Origin: Ciona intestinalis
Taxonomy: Eukaryota; Chordata; Ascidiacea; Phlebobranchia; Cionidae
Reading direction: 5' to 3'
DNA: 64,000 nucleotides
NCBI RefSeq assembly: GCF_000224145.3
Contig: NC_020169.2
Location: forward strand, 3,678,957 to 3,742,956
The position numbers and the translations under genes are program-made. Within the stretch, counting starts at the first letter, position 1, and each line of letters opens with the position of its first letter. Below, one piece after another: positions 53,343-64,000 of the stretch. Below the pieces are notes generated by a model. The model was given only the letters and a program-made list of their open reading frames with translations, made no database searches and was not told where the DNA came from.

Positions 53343-55996
53343 AGTCAAGCTTGAACAACCCGACACTAAGTTGTTGTTTTTATATTTTCAGATTAGATTT
53401 CTATGTTACTATATTTCCCTGTTCGCAAGAAAAACGTAAAACATTGTTCCTGCAGTTACAGAGCTTAAATCTGTTTAACAATATATCAGTGGCTCATCTG
53501 GTATAAAAACGTATAGTGTATTTCCAACGTTTCGTCTGCCATACGGCAAGACTTCATCAGGGAATGAAGTTGTTAGACACAATATATTGTTTATACTATG
53601 CCTGGTAGCAGAAGTAACAGAATGCTTAAATCTATTATTGGAATACTGCGTTATACCATAGTGTGCTAAAGTGATAGTATACTAACTTCAGTATACTATG
53701 GCTATACCGAAAGCCAAATGACAACTGACAACTGCCATTTGAGAAATGGCATATATGTCTGCATCGGAGCTTTCCGACTTCCTGGAATCGCATTTCGAGA
53801 AAACTGCCGCATTCTTAAATATTAAAACAAGAGTTATAAATAACCAGTAAGCTTATGCGAATACCTTCCGTAGTTTTAAATTCCTCACCAAAGCGAATCA
53901 CCATAGTGTTACATATATATAAGGTAGCTTGGTCCGATGCGCTTCTTTTACGGCCAATCGCAAAACTTTTATACACTCTAGACACAACCCTCTCATATGC
54001 ACTGCCCGCTAAATACCACACTCTTATATATACCACCTGCTAGAAAGAAATATTCAGTCTATCAATACAAGTACAACGAATCTCTTACAGTAAAACGACC
54101 TTTTGCAAAACGCAGTAGGCTGCAACGAGAATTGATTTTACACACCCAAAGCCACGAGGATGAAAACGCGCAGTGTGCGGCAGGAGACACACATCAGCGA
54201 CCAGCAGGCCAGGAACAGGGAACATGGGAGCATGTAAACAAAGAGTCGGGGTATAACGAATGCTTCTTCTTCAAGAATATATATATATATAAACTTGTAA
54301 AACGTCAACTTTGGTATGTTTTAATTTTTAAATGAACATTGAACATAGTCTTACTGCTACCTGCTGTACCATTTTCTTTATAAAAAGTCAGTTGTTCGTG
54401 TTGTACATTGGGTTTGAAAAAATGCTGAGTTAGCATATTCTGGTATGTAGCTAGGTTCAATTTACATTTTCATCTTAAAAAGAAGCATTCATTATACCAA
54501 GTCCAAAATTTGATGGTACTTTTAGGTCACGTTTGAGCATCTCTATCAATGCACTTTTTTTCGTTGATATGCCCCTTTAAACACTGGGATAGCTAACCAC
54601 TTTGCCACAGCGAGCCAAATATGATTATAATGCCTTCTTTTATATTACTGTGGGAAAGATGAGCACATTTAGTACATAACATTCTATATTTCTTAAAACC
54701 TTATTTTTACAATTAATAACGATCGTGGTTTCGGTATAAAGTTGTGAAGACACAACCCTATAGTTTTGGTCACAAAATTCTATAGATATTATTGATTGTA
54801 ATCAGTGATTTCTGTGGACTTTGATAGCAACATGAAAAATTTCACCCCCGCAACCACCAAATAAAAAATGCTTGGATATATACTAGCACGCTTAAATGTC
54901 AATATTGTAAACTTTAATTGTCGTTATCATTTGTGTTTGCTGTACCACGAACGACTGTGTTCTCTATTTCTTCAACTTCTTTCAAAAGTGGCTGTAACAT
55001 TCGTAATTATAAATCAGAATAGAACAAATTCGCGGAGGTATCAACGTAAAACATTCTTGTTTTATTAAAAGCAAGGATATCTTACCGTAGCTTCCTCATC
55101 TTTAACGGTCACTTTACTTAGCACGGAAATAATTGGAGCGTATAAAAAAAATATAATGCCGATTCCCCACATCACCCATTTAAATCCAACTTTGGCCATC
55201 ACAGCTCCCGCTATTAAAGGCCCTATAAACATATGGGTAATCAATTACAATATACAGATAGTTCCTTTACCGCATTGATAGTTTAACCATCCGTTACCTA
55301 ATGCGTAAGAAAACGAAAATGATATATCAGCAATTGCACAAACGCTTCCGTATATTGGTTTGTGTCTTGTGTCGACCAAAAAAGCCAGCACCGGAAGTAA
55401 GCCATCGATAAAACTAATGCCAATGCCAATTAAACAACCAGGTCCTACTACTTCGGGTACCCTGTTTAAAGCATGCGTTTGTTTAGTGATTCGAAAAATA
55501 GTTTGAAATTTTGTTTTATACTTAAAGGTATTTCTTGTAACTTACGTGCGTACAAATGGATAAATAACGAGTCCAACTACTTGCAAATAGAACCCAATCA
55601 AACAAAGTATCCACCTTGCCACTTTGTGGCCCATAAACGCTATGCCGTATGTTGTAATGAGGTACATGCCAGTAATTGGAAGAAATGAAAGCCCTAAAAA
55701 TTAATTTGTTACCCGTTATTTGTGTCACTACTAAGCCCAAAATATGATCTGGTGAAAGCAAAAAAAATAATATGCCCCTTACCTAAATCCAACTTGGTTG
55801 GGCACATAGTTTTAAGCATCCACGTTGGTTGCGCCGTCTCCAGGGCTGTTATTGAAGATGTTCCAGCGGTTAACGAAATAGCTACCACAAGAATATAGGG
55901 ATCTTTAAGCAATGTAAAAATGGATGAACCCATTTCATCCTAAAATAATATAAAAACACCACGTAGATAAAACTACAGTTAAAATAAATTGTGAAG
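53081..55996. repeat. Large direct duplication, left copy
   Basis: This block (copy C exon 1, the intergenic region and the 3' two-thirds of copy D) is repeated in direct orientation at 60809-63680. In the 250 bp I compared from about 53465 I counted three differences. It begins at TTAAGGCAACGCCCGGATCA and ends near AAATAAATTGTG(A/G)AGG in a copy D intron. The coding parts of C and E further left (51490-52790 versus 59090-60295) extend the similarity. Confidence 0.85.
53343..54913. other. Intergenic DNA between copies C and D
   Basis: Contains an inverted repeat at 53674-53699 (ATAGTATAC, 8-nt loop, GTATACTAT) inside a larger imperfect one. There is a short hairpin in ACTTCATCAGGGAATGAAGT (about 53550-53569) and a weak MITE-like scrap near 54650. 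The block recurs at 61017-62577. The small frames found here are unremarkable. Confidence 0.45.
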
Positions 55997-58476
55997 GTTT
56001 TGTTTAAAGAGTCTGGACCACGCTTATACAAGTTGGTTTTAATTGAAAATTTACACTTAATAAATACTATCTGTGGTATTTTTTTGTGAAAAAAAGTATT
56101 TAGTTTGCCCAAAAAAACGTTTAAAGAGACCAAAAAATTCGCCTNNNNNNNNNNNNNNNNNNNNNNNNNNNNNNNNNNNNNNNNNNNNNNNNNNNNNNNN
56201 NNNNNNNNNNNNNNNNNNNNNNNNNNNNNNNNNNNNNNNNNNNNNNNNNNNNNNNNNNNNNNNNNNNNNNNNNNNNNNNNNNNNNNNNNNNNNNNNNNNN
56301 NNNNNNNNNNNNNNNNNNNNNNNNNNNNNNNNNNNNNNNNNNNNNNNNNNNNNNNNNNNNNNNNNNNNNNNNNNNNNNNNNNNNNNNNNNNNNNNNNNNN
56401 NNNNNNNNNNNNNNNNNNNNNNNNNNNNNNNNNNNNNNNNNNNNNNNNNNNNNNNNNNNNNNNNNNNNNNNNNNNNNNNNNNNNNNNNNNNNNNNNNNNN
56501 NNNNNNNNNNNNNNNNNNNNNNNNNNNNNNNNNNNNNNNNNNNNNNNNNNNNNNNNNNNNNNNNNNNNNNNNNNNNNNNNNNNNNNNNNNNNNNNNNNNN
56601 NNNNNNNNNNNNNNNNNNNNNNNNNNNNNNNNNNNNNNNNNNNNNNNNNNGAAACACACACATATCTGTATTATATACACTTATCGCTTTACAGTCATTC
56701 TTGTCTTGCTCTTTTAAACACAGCACCTATCAGCATGATTACTCGGCTTATGGTAAACTCCTATATGGTAACTTTAAATACAGATATAAATAAAGTCTAT
56801 GCCATATAGGGAAGAAACAAAAAGAATTTAAAATCTGAACCCTAGAAAGTCACGAAAACTATTTCTCCACTAAGCTTGGTAGGCTATTTTGTTTGGTTAT
56901 ACACTGATCCCTAGGAAATAGCTTCCAATAAGTTGCTGAAGCCATAGGTATTGTCAATACCTTAAAAAACGTTTTGATTTGCTTATCTATCAAAATTGCA
57001 CCAATAAACGATAAACCGCTGATAGGCCGGGTTTTCCCCATAAACGAAATATTGCATTGTGACGTCACAGTGCCCGCGTGTGACGTTTTTTACAACTTTG
57101 AAATTTGATTTTTTAAACGTTCATAACTTTTAAATTAAAGCGAATTTTCACAAACTGGCTGTGAATTTAGCATCAGTAGACATAAAACTTTATTCTTATG
57201 CAAAAATCTGCGCAACCATGAGGACCGTGGGCCGGACTCTTTAACCGTATAGTAACACGAATGAATGTAACTTAAACACTTACTGATGGCCTTCTAAATA
57301 TTCTAATTTTTCGTGTTGTCAGCCGAACAACTATTAATAATACAGCCATTACGGCTAAGATAATAAACACATATTCCTTTCCAACATATTGGTAAATCAA
57401 GCTCCCATACGTCGGTCCAACTAAAAATAAAGATGGCATATTATTCTACGGTCGGTTATCCATAGAATAATTAAAACACTTACCTAATACACCAAGCGCG
57501 AGACCACCAAACGACATGCCAATGGCCCAACCTCGTTCAACCTTTTCTGTGTATGTGTCAGCTACCCAACTTAGCCCGGCAGTCGCTGTAGCGGCCGAAC
57601 CAATACCTTGAATAGCCCTCGCCACCAACAGAAATACGAATGACTTGCCGAAAGCGAACACTGTAATAACACAATAAAGTTGCTTTCTCTATATATTGTG
57701 TTGTTTTTTTTAATAAAGTTGCTTGCTTTATATTTTAAGTAGTTAACTTACTCAATGCGGACGTTGCCATTACAATATAACCGGCAAGTAGTGGAACATC
57801 GAAACCAATCTTATCGGTAATTGGTCCAAACGCAAAGTTAGCCAACACTTGTACGAGTGGCTTCGCAGATAGTATAATGCCCATGTAAAATGATTGTTGG
57901 CTTGACACAGCTTTACGATGCGGACATTGATGCGTTAGTGTCTTCGTGTGATTTGTTACTTGATGCGTTTGAGGTCCTGACATTGTTTCCGTTTTGCCAG
58001 TCGTGAAGTTAAAGTGCATTTGGGAGAAATACTCTGGTAGAACTGGAACTGAAAACAGGTCGTTTCGCTTTAAATACCATTATGAATGGGAGCTTAGTTT
58101 TAGGATCGAATTTAATACAGCATAGTATGTGATAAGATGGATAATGCGTGCAAAAATACTTTTTGACAATTAACAACGCTCTTTTATAGTCATGAGAATA
58201 CTTTAACTGAATTGTGTAAATTTTTTGTTTATTACCAAGTTGGACGGTATTAGAATAAAAACATCTAACCGCAATTAAATGATCACTATGGGAACAAACT
58301 TATACAACCGACTATACAACAAATATGTGACGGTCGTAATCACCTACGTTATAAAACTTACCAACGGCTGTTTGCAAAATGTTGTCGACCATTAAGCTGG
58401 CATATACGATTACTATGACTAACTTCTTAGATTCAAGACATGCTTTAAGCTTACCACCGCAACTTAAAGAACCCAT
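54914..58476 (-). CDS. SLC18A-family vesicular transporter, copy D (9 exons)
   Basis: Exons in transcript order: 58476-58362, 58048-57752, 57660-57484, 57420-57284, 55939-55783, 55693-55546, 55461-55298, 55222-55086, 54991-54914; phases agree, 469 residues. TM1 is [12 protein letters not shown]; the Asp is kept but Met-Leu-Leu becomes Ile-Leu-Gln. Exon 2 ([26 protein letters not shown]) and the transporter signatures ([30 protein letters not shown]) are intact. The 1.34-kb intron between exons 4 and 5 is enlarged by an insertion of about 1.2 kb with a 506-bp run of N. Copy F is its near-identical partner without the insertion. Confidence 0.9.
56004..57244. mobile_element. piggyBac-like non-autonomous insertion (TTAA flanks), with assembly gap
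   Basis: AGAGTCTGGACCACG at 56008-56022 and CGTGGGCCGGACTCT at 57226-57240 are inverted copies (13 of 15 match). Each is bounded by TTAA (56004-56007 and 57241-57244), the target duplication typical of piggyBac-type transposons. About 1.23 kb including 506 N; no transposase frame is visible in the known part. It lies in an intron of copy D and is missing from the equivalent intron of copy F. The family call rests only on the ends and TTAA. Confidence 0.6.
56145..56650. other. Assembly gap (506 N)
   Basis: A run of N inside the inserted element in a copy D intron. Nothing can be said about its content. Confidence 0.99.
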
Positions 58477-59091
58477 ATAGTCCGGCAGTTTAAATAAACC
58501 AATACTAAGTTGATTAACTATATTCGCAATATTGTATTTGTTGTTTTCTATTTCCCTCTCGTAAGAAATCTTGTAATGTAAATGCAGTACAGAGTTTATT
58601 ACTGATATCGAATTCTTTCGTTCTTTTAGAAACTATTACTCTGCTTCTGTGTGAATTGCAGCTACGTTCGGGCTGGTTTAGCCTGTGTCGTTCATCAGTC
58701 CCGACTTCGTCGTAAATCTTTCTGATTTCCGGGAATGGTATTCCAAGAAAACAGCTAGAATGCTCGGCTATTAAATCACGACTTGTTGGCGTTGTTCCCT
58801 AAGATTGCATTTTCATTATAATGCGAGTTCCTAGTGACACAAGTTAGAGACATTGTTTTTTGTAACGTAATTTGAAATTGCATGAACCTTAAATAATATA
58901 GTAGGGTTGGAGAAGACGAAACACCTTTTATCATTCTATTTTCTCATCACATTTGGTAGTAAACAAAGAAAATCAAATAATTATAAAACCGTATTTCTAC
59001 AACTCACGTAGACCGATGACAATTGCTTAAAACATGATGAGAATATTTAATTATTCTGTGCCAAAAGTGTCCCGTCTTCCCTGTTGCCTAT
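58477..59091. other. Copy D upstream region abutting broken copy E
   Basis: 58477-58902 is the 5' flank of copy D. A MITE-like element follows, and then copy E exon 7 begins immediately, with no sequence corresponding to the last two exons. Confidence 0.5.
58903..59085. mobile_element. MITE-like element at the truncation point of copy E
   Basis: TAGTAGGGTTGGAGAAGACG opens the element, and AAGTGTCCCGTCTTCCC closes it directly against CTGTTGCCTATTAC of the transporter copy. The interior is AGTAAACAAAGAAAATCAAA. It marks the breakpoint beyond which copy E exons 8 and 9 are missing. Confidence 0.7.
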
Positions 59092-60295
59092 TACATAAGG
59101 AAGTGAAAACGACATATCAGCAATTGCATAAACGCTTCCATATACTGGTTTGTGCCTTGTGTCGACCAGAAACGCTAACACTGGAAGCAAGCTATCGGTA
59201 AAACTAATGCCGATGCCAATTAAAATACCAGGTCCTATCACTTCGGGTACCCTGTATAAAACAGGCAAAAGGTTACTCAATATTTTGCAAATAAAATCCA
59301 AACAAAGTATCCATCTCACCACTTTGTGGCCCCAGAGAGCTACGCCGTATGTTACTATAAAGTATATGCCACTGATTGGAAGAAAAGCAACCCCTAAAAT
59401 GTATAAAGTCGTTACTTTTCGTAGTTTTGAAACTTAAAGGTTAAATTCGTTTAAGCAAAACAATTTACACCTATCCAGTTCCAACTTGGTTGGGCACATA
59501 GTTTTAAGCATCCACGTTGGTTGCACCGCCTCGAGGGCTGTTATTGAAGATGTTCCGACGCACAAGGAAATAGCTACCACAAGAATGTAAGGGTCTTTAA
59601 ACAATTTAAAAATCGATGCGCCCATTTTATTCTAAAACAATATAAAATGCACGTATAGGTACAGTATAGTTAAAACAGTTTTGCAGGTTTTCCAGTAAAA
59701 GAAGCAACGCACTTACTGATGGCCTTCTAAATATTCTAATTTTTCGTGTTGTCAACCGAACAACTATTAATAATAGAGTCATTACGGCTAAGATAATAAA
59801 CACATATTCCTTTCCAACATATTGGTAAATCAAGCTCCCATACGTCGGTCCAACTGAAAATAGAAATGTTATTATTCCCCGCTTACTTGTTATCCAATTA
59901 AAACCACTTACCTAATACACCAAGCGCGAGACCACCAAACGACATGCCAATGGCCCAACCTCGTTCAACCTTTTCTGTGTATGTGTCAGCTACCCAACTT
60001 AGACCGGCAGTCGCTGTAGCGGCCGAACCAATACCTTGAATAGCCCTCGCCACCAACAAAAATGCGAACGACTTGCCGAAAGCGAACACTGAATGAAATT
60101 GCTTGTGTAACTACATTCTTAAAGAGTGGTTAACTTACTTAGTGAAGACGCTGCCATTACAATATAACCGACAAGTAGTGGAACATCGAATCCAATCTTA
60201 TCGGTAATAGGTCCAACAGCAAAGTTAGCCAATACTTGTACGAGTGGCTTCGCAGATAGTAGAATGCCCATGTAAAATGATTGTTGGCTTGACAC

Positions 60296-60345
60296 NNNNN
60301 NNNNNNNNNNNNNNNNNNNNNNNNNNNNNNNNNNNNNNNNNNNNN
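60296..60345. other. Assembly gap (50 N)
   Basis: Exactly 50 N inside exon 2 of copy E. The round length suggests an arbitrary spacer, so the true distance and join are unknown. Confidence 0.99.
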
Positions 60346-60808
60346 TTCCGGGTCTTTATGAAATCGGAAAACGCGAACACCTTATCTGCTAGTACTTAAG
60401 CAGTTTGGAGCTGCATGTCCACTCATGTTGGATTATAAATGTAGTAAAGAATGGTTCTGTAGATTCGTAGGTATGATCAAATACTATTATGTAAACTAAG
60501 CTGATTGCTGCTAGTCTTAATCGCCAACGTAAAGTACCCTGTTAAACCACACTGTACGCCGAAAACCAGTCAAAATAATAATTTACTTCACATTAATTCC
60601 TAGATTTAATATTATATAACAAGATTTATATTAGAAATTATATTTTAAATGTTAAAACAACCGCTATATGTATTTTCTAGCTTTGTATCGCTTACAAGAA
60701 CTAAATGAACACATGCCGACCATGCATTTGTATAGGCGATTCACGCTCTGTGGGCTCCGTAATGGCGGACACGAGCGCCGTTTCCTAACTTGGTCTATAC
60801 TAACTTTG
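60346..60808. other. Sequence unlike the corresponding part of copy C
   Basis: About 460 bp to the right of the 50-N gap do not align with the exon 2 remainder or intron 1 of copy C; homology resumes at 60809. I recognise nothing in it. It may be an insertion, another locus joined by scaffolding, or the flank of a deletion. Confidence 0.55.
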
Positions 60809-63680
60809 GTTAAGGCAACGCCCGGATCATACTCCATTATTACGTAACACTATTAAATGGGACGATAAAGAGTATATAGAAAAGACATACCCCAGCAACC
60901 CTGCCCCAACCTACTGTATGACAATTAAGCATGTCATGTGCATAGAAAAACTTACCAACCATCTTTTTAGATTCGAGACATGCCTCGAGTTTCAAGCTGC
61001 AGATTGAACAACCCATAGTCAAGCTTGAACAACCCGACACTAAGTTGTTATTTTTATATTTTCAGATTAGATTTCTGTGTTGCTATATTCCCTGTTCGCA
61101 AGAAAAACGTAAAACATTGTTCCTGCAGTTACAGAGCTTAAATCTGTTAAACAATATATCAGTGGCTCATCTGGTATAAAAACGTATAGTGTATTTCCAA
61201 CGTTTCGTCTGCCATACGGCAAGACTTCATCAGGGAATGAAGTTGTTAGACACAATATATTGTTTATACTATGCCTGGTAGCAGAAGTAACAGAATGCTT
61301 AAATCTGTTATTGGATTACTGCGTTATACCATAGTGTGCTAAAGTGATAGTATACTAACTTCAGTATACTATGGCTATACCGAAAGCCAAATGACAACTG
61401 ACAACTGCCATTTGAGAAATGGCATATATGTCTGCATCGGAGCTTTCCGACTTCCTGGAATCGCATTTCGAGAAAACTGCCGCATTCTTAAATATTAAAA
61501 CAAGAGTTATAAATAACCAGTAAGCTTATCCGACTACCTTCCGTAGTTTTAAATTCCTCACCAAAGCGAATCACCATAGTGTTACATATATATAAGGTAG
61601 CTTGGTCCGAGGCGCTGCTTTTACGGCCAATCGCAAAACTTTTATACACTAACCGCTAGACACAACCCTCTCATATGCACTGCCCGCTAAATACCACACT
61701 CTTATATATACCACCTGCTAGAAAGAAATATTCAGTCTATCAATACAAGTACAACGAATCTCTTACAGTAAAACGACCTTTTGCAAAACGCAGTATAGGC
61801 TGCAACGAGAATTGATTTTGCACTCCCAAAGCCACGAGGATGAAAACGCGCAGTGTGCGGCAGGAGACACACATCAGCGACCAGCAGGCCAGAAACAGGG
61901 AACATGGGAGCATGTAAACAAAGAGTCGGGGTATAACGAATGCTTCTTCTTCGAGAATATATATATAAAAACTTGTAAAACGTCAACTTTATTATGTTTT
62001 AATTTTTGAATGAACATTGAACATAGTCTCACTGCAACCTGCTGTACCATTTTCTTTATAAAAAAGTCAGTTGTTCGTGTTGTAAATTGGGTTTGAAAAA
62101 ATTCTGAGTTAGCATATTCTGGTATGTAGCTAGGTTCAATTTACATTTTCATCTTAAAAAGAAGCATTCATTATACCAAGTCCAAAATTTGATGGTACTT
62201 TTAGGTCACGGTTAAGCATCTCTATCAATGCACTTTTTTTCGTTGATATGCCCCTTTAAACACTGGGATAGCTAACCACTTTGCCACAGCGAGCCAAATT
62301 TGATTATAATGCCTTCTTTTATATTACTGTAGGGAAGTTGGGCACATTTAGTACATAACATTCTATATTTCTCTAAACCTTATTTTAACAATTAATAACG
62401 ATCGTGGTTTCGGTATAGAGTTGTGAAGACACAACCCTATAGTTTTGGTCACAAAATTTTATTGATATTATTGATTGTAATCAGTGATTTCTGTGGACTT
62501 TGATAGCAACATGAAAAATTTCACCCCCGCAACCACCAAATAAAAAATGCTTGGATATATACTAGCACGCTTAAATGTCAATATTGTAAACTTAAATTGT
62601 GGTTATCATTTGTGTCTGCTGTACCACGACCGGCTGTGTTCTCTATTTCTTTAACTTCGTTCAAAAGTGGCTGTATAATTCGTAATTATAAATCAGTATA
62701 GAACAAATTCGCGGAGGTATCAACGTAAAACATTCTTGTTTTATTAAAAGCAAGGATATCTTACCGTAGCTTCCTCATCTTTAACGGTCACTTTACTTAG
62801 CACGGAAATAATTGGAGCGTATAAAAAAAATATAATGCCGATTCCCCACATCACCCATTTAAATCCAACATTGGCCATCACAGCTCCCGCTATTAAAGGC
62901 CCTATAAACATATGGGTAATCAATTACAATATACAGATAGTTCCTTTACCGCATTGATAGTTTAACCATCCGTTACCTAATGCGTAAGAAAACGAAAATG
63001 ATATATCAGCAATTGCACAAACGCTTCCGTATATTGGTTTATGTCTTGTGTCGACCAAAAAAGCCAGCACCGGAAGTAAGCCATCCACAAAACCAATGCC
63101 AATGCCAATTAAACAACCAGGTCCTACTACTTCGGGTACCCTGTTTAAAGCATGCGTTTGTTTAGTGATTCGAAAACTAGTTTGAAATTTTGTTTTATAC
63201 TTAAAGGTTATTCTTGTAACTTACGTGCGTACAAATGGATAAATAACGAGTCCAACTACTTGCAAATAGAACCCAATCAAACAAAGTATCCACCTTGCCA
63301 CTTTGTGGCCCATCAACGCTATACCGTATGTTGTAATGAGGTACATGCCAGTAATTGGAAGAAATGAAAGCCCTGAAAATTAATCTGTTACCCGTTATTT
63401 GTGTCACTATACCAAGCCCAAAATATGTACCGGTGAAAGTAAAAAATAATATGCCTAGCTCTTACCTAAATCCAACTTGGTTGGGCACATAGTTTTAAGC
63501 ATCCATGTTGGTTGCGCCGTCTCCAGGGCTGTTATTGAAGATGATCCAGCGGTTAACGAAATAGCTACCAGAAGAATATAGGGATCTTTAAGCAATGTAA
63601 AAATGGATGAACCCATTTCATCCTAAAATAAAATAAAAACATCACGTAGATAAAACTACAGTTAAAATAAATTGTGGAGG
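60809..63680. repeat. Large direct duplication, right copy
   Basis: Partner of 53081-55996, about 7.7 kb to the right, in the same orientation, with about 1-2% mismatches in the parts compared and a few small indels (for example TATAGGC versus TAGGC near 61795). Confidence 0.85.
61017..62577. other. Intergenic DNA between copies E and F
   Basis: Duplicate of 53343-54913, including the ATAGTATAC...GTATACTAT inverted repeat (about 61349-61374). No gene was seen. Confidence 0.45.
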
Positions 63681-64000
63681 TAAGTAACACACTTACTGGT
63701 GGCCTTCTAAATATTCTAATTTTTCGTGTTGTCAGCCGAATAACTATTAATAATAGAGCCATTACGGCTAAGATAATAAACACATATTCCTTTCCAACAT
63801 ATTGGTAAATCAAGCTCCCATACGTCGGTCCAACTAAAAATAAAGATGGCATATTATTCTACGGTCGGTTATCCATAGAATAATTAAAACACTTACCTAA
63901 TACACCAAGCGCGAGACCACCAAACGACATGCCAATGGCCCAACCTCGTTCAACTTTTTCTGTGTATGTGTCAGCTACCCAACTTAGACCGGCAGTCGCT
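62578..64000 (-). CDS. SLC18A-family vesicular transporter, copy F (partial, 5' end beyond window)
   Basis: Exons seen: 64000-63897 (part of exon 3), 63833-63697, 63622-63466, 63372-63225, 63140-62977, 62901-62765, 62670-62578. Lengths of exons 4-8 equal those of copies A-D. It is nearly identical to copy D. The D stop TAA is TTA in F, so the frame runs on by five residues (LSLQY) to TGA at 62578-62580. No other lesion is visible. The intron between exons 4 and 5 is only 74 bp, lacking the 1.2-kb insertion of D. The acidic residues of the [17 protein letters not shown] region are kept. Confidence 0.88.

Larger units (their letters stand above)
59092..61016 (-). pseudogene. SLC18A-family transporter, copy E, broken
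   Basis: Near-identical to copy C but with several independent lesions. (1) Exon 1 (61016-60956) is 54 nt shorter; an in-frame deletion removes most of TM1 including the conserved Asp. (2) Exon 2 runs into the 50-N gap at 60296, and the DNA to the right is unrelated. (3) The exon 5 donor GT is AT (GAACTGG/ataggt). (4) A deletion joins the intron 6 interior to mid exon 6 (around 59285-59292), removing the exon end and donor, and a further 4-bp deletion follows (AAATCCAAACAAAG). (5) The exon 7 donor GT is GC. (6) Exons 8 and 9 are gone, replaced by a MITE end. Exons 3 (60088-59912) and 4 (59853-59717) remain intact. It is a dead copy, or a null haplotype of copy C if the block is misassembled. 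Confidence 0.88.

Noticed and set aside
53343-53366. Upstream in-frame Met for copy C
   Set aside because: Copies B and D begin at the downstream MG(C/S) start, so the extension is probably 5' leader, though it cannot be excluded.
55882-56809. Open frames of 200-260 codons spanning the N run
   Set aside because: They exist only because N codons are not read as stops; the real flanking sequence is repeat and intron.

Overview
The window looks like tunicate (Ciona-type) nuclear DNA. It is AT-rich, with compact genes, short GT-AG introns, several intronless genes packed head to tail, and chordate-type orthologues. No LINE or LTR element was recognised; the repeats are short inverted-repeat (MITE-like) copies. 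Exon chains were assembled by hand from splice sites, with reading phase checked across every junction.

Layout. 1-7194: CpG-rich DNA with no supportable gene, probably the regulatory flank of the next gene. 7195-11924 (+): ERF/ETV3-type ETS repressor, 12 exons. 13445-18912 (-): a 7-exon secreted acidic protein of 323 residues. It carries a signal peptide, a granin-type two-cysteine loop and a granin-like C-terminal helix, and I read it as a chromogranin-like protein. 20417-24390 (+): three intronless genes, NPEPL1, TRIAP1 and PIGM; TRIAP1 and PIGM are 7 nt apart and look like a dicistronic operon. 24751-26938 (+): NIT2 omega-amidase, 8 exons. 27628-32017 (-): CFAP91, a radial-spoke base protein, 16 exons. 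32768-35662 (-): intronless CEP120. 36194-39664 (+): MLH3, 13 exons, divergent from CEP120.

39775-64000 (-): a tandem array of SLC18A-family (VMAT/VAChT-like) vesicular transporter genes. Copies A (39775-42989), B (43999-46152), C (51137-53342) and D (54914-58476) look intact. Copy E (59092-61016) is broken. Copy F (62578 to the window end) is partial. An UNC93A-like gene (47354-50185) sits between B and C. Blocks C-D and E-F are about 99% identical over the stretches compared, and there are two runs of N (56145-56650 and 60296-60345), so recent duplication and haplotype misassembly are both possible.

The window places a chromogranin-like cargo gene and a set of amine/acetylcholine-transporter-like genes, both expected in dense-core or synaptic vesicles, about 25 kb apart. 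Whether that has functional meaning is open.
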